Program-made: the position numbers and the translations under genes | Notes under the pieces: generated by a model | Database searches by the model: none | Told to the model about the DNA's origin: nothing | What the model saw: only the letters and a program-made list of their open reading frames with translations | In this document: positions 63,133 through 64,000 of the stretch, one piece after another | Layout of the letters: every line of letters starts with the position of its first letter | Position numbering within the stretch: the stretch's first letter is position 1 | Assembly (NCBI RefSeq): GCF_900176535.1 | Contig: NZ_FWXT01000001.1 | Coordinates: 930,001-994,000, forward strand | Length of the DNA: 64,000 nt | Origin: Pedobacter africanus | Lineage (GTDB): Bacteria; Bacteroidota; Bacteroidia; Sphingobacteriales; Sphingobacteriaceae | Direction of reading: 5' to 3'

Positions 63133-63336
63133 ATGTATGTTATTAAAGTAAAAGGTATTGCCAAAATTCCCGATTATGTACAATTGCGGGATGATAAATT
63201 TACCCTGCTGGCGTATTTCAGGGTAGACAGGCCCGACAAATCGTTGGAGAAGCTTGGGCTGGGAGATAAACAAGCATACATTATGAATTTTGTAAATGAT
63301 TTGCCTTTCGGACAAATTGCTAAATTAGAGATCTAA
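63133..63336 (+). CDS. Small conserved-looking protein upstream of ftsE
   Basis: A 67-residue soluble protein (MYVIKVKGIAKIPDYVQLRD..FTLLAYFRVDRPDKSLEKLGL). No domain that I can name with confidence; too short for an enzyme. It starts 41 nt after the reductase gene and ends 2 nt before ftsE, so it is probably translated together with ftsE. Confidence 0.75.
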   Translation: MYVIKVKGIAKIPDYVQLRDDKFTLLAYFRVDRPDKSLEKLGLGDKQAYIMNFVNDLPFGQIAKLEI

Positions 63337-63338
63337 AC

Positions 63339-64000
63339 ATGACAGGAAACACAGTTATAAATTTAAAAAATGTAGATGTTTTTCAACAGAAACATTTGGT
63401 TTTGTCTAACGTAAATTTAAATGTGGACAAAGGTGAATTCGTTTTTTTAATTGGTCAGACAGGTTCTGGAAAAAGTAGTTTGCTTAAAATCATTTATGGC
63501 GACCTCCATATCGGAAATGGTGAAGGGCAGATAGCCAGCTTTGATTTAAAAAAGCTGAGCAATAAAGAGGTTCCTTATTTGCGCCGGAAATTAGGTATTG
63601 TATTTCAGGACTTTCAATTGCTTACCGACAGAACGGTTGAAAAGAACCTCGAATTTGTGCTTAAAGCTACAGGCTGGACCGACAAGGCCCTGATCAGTGA
63701 GCGGATCAAGGACGTTCTGGAAAAGGTAGGTTTACGTTCAAAAATCAAAAAGATGCCGCATGAACTTTCCGGCGGAGAGCAGCAACGTGTGGTGATTGCA
63801 AGGGCATTGCTCAACAACCCGGAAATTATCCTGGCTGATGAGCCTACAGGGAACCTGGATCCGGATACTTCTGAAGAAATTGTAATGTTGCTGAAGCAGA
63901 TCAGTCAGAGCGGCACAGCGGTACTCATGGCTACACATGATTACCACATCATCCGCACTTTCCCTTCAAGGATCATCAAGTGTGAAAGTGGTATTGTTCA
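63339..64000 (+). CDS. ftsE: FtsE-type ABC transporter ATP-binding protein (partial, runs off the window)
   Basis: From ATG 63339 the frame is open to the window end (220 codons), so only the last residues are missing. Walker A GQTGSGKSS, Q-loop VFQDFQLL, signature LSGGEQQR, Walker B IILADEPTGNLD and the switch His in ATHD are all present. The start (VINLKNVDVFQQKHLVLSNVNLNV) and the short length match FtsE, which with the membrane protein FtsX activates cell-wall hydrolases during division. ftsX is not in the window. Confidence 0.9.
   Translation, partial: MTGNTVINLKNVDVFQQKHLVLSNVNLNVDKGEFVFLIGQTGSGKSSLLKIIYGDLHIGNGEGQIASFDLKKLSNKEVPYLRRKLGIVFQDFQLLTDRTVEKNLEFVLKATGWTDKALISERIKDVLEKVGLRSKIKKMPHELSGGEQQRVVIARALLNNPEIILADEPTGNLDPDTSEEIVMLLKQISQSGTAVLMATHDYHIIRTFPSRIIKCESGIV

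Noticed and set aside
1..64000. tRNA, rRNA or prophage genes
   Set aside because: No cloverleaf, rRNA core sequence, integrase or phage structural gene was recognised on either strand, although this was by eye and not by a covariance search.

Overview
The window reads as a chromosome segment of a soil-type Bacteroidota close to Pedobacter (Sphingobacteriaceae). Evidence: three SusC/SusD outer-membrane uptake loci, each with its own ECF sigma factor and FecR anti-sigma gene; Bacteroidota-type promoters (TTG, about 19 nt, TAnnTTTG); DUF6266 and DUF4199 families; and a 384-residue heparin lyase I whose key residues fall at the numbers known for the Pedobacter heparinus enzyme. No rRNA, tRNA, CRISPR array, insertion sequence or prophage was seen.

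Layout. 1-1489 is a scar: a nonsense-mutated, 5'-truncated adhesin-like pseudogene (minus) is joined head-on to the last 49 codons of a DUF6266-type gene (plus). 1584-9980 (minus) is uptake system A: sigma, fecR, thioredoxin-like protein, susC, susD. Heparin lyase I (hepA, plus) follows divergently. 11450-20994 (plus) is system B: sigma, fecR, susC, susD, a DUF5689 lipoprotein and an exo/endonuclease/phosphatase-fold lipoprotein. msrA follows. 21509-28806 (minus) is a tightly packed operon of envelope and housekeeping genes: two glycosyltransferases, a membrane protein, GH3, dxr, rseP, hscB. 28918-37412 (minus) is system C: sigma, fecR, susC, susD, thioredoxin-like protein, with a small opposing gene between sigma and fecR. 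37504-39888 holds an orphan histidine kinase and a GyrI-like protein. 39939-46086 (minus) is a second envelope operon: L,D-transpeptidase, BatA-type protein, a dihydroorotase homologue without catalytic residues, an acidic protein and a DUF4199 protein. 46172-53466 (plus) is a complete histidine operon, hisG-D-C-B-H-A-F-IE, with a clear promoter and a His-rich leader peptide; a WD40 gene is appended. 54359-61025 (minus) holds a giant alpha-2-macroglobulin-like protein with a SusC-type plug module inside it, and an NlpC/P60 peptidase. The right end carries a universal stress protein, a ferredoxin, a LuxC-type acyl-CoA reductase, a 67-residue protein and the start of ftsE.

Main discovery candidate. 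Just upstream of each of the three susC genes, the strand opposite to susC encodes a short hairpin (11, 10 and 11 uninterrupted base pairs) ending in GGUU and usually a U-run, with a TAnnTTTG-like box at the susC start codon. Two hairpins share identical geometry with compensatory changes. Every internal A.C mismatch in the sense-strand stems becomes a G.U pair on the antisense strand, so selection appears to act on the antisense RNA. The layout resembles the DonS-type cis-antisense sRNAs that repress Bacteroides polysaccharide loci, and suggests such a layer of control in this lineage.
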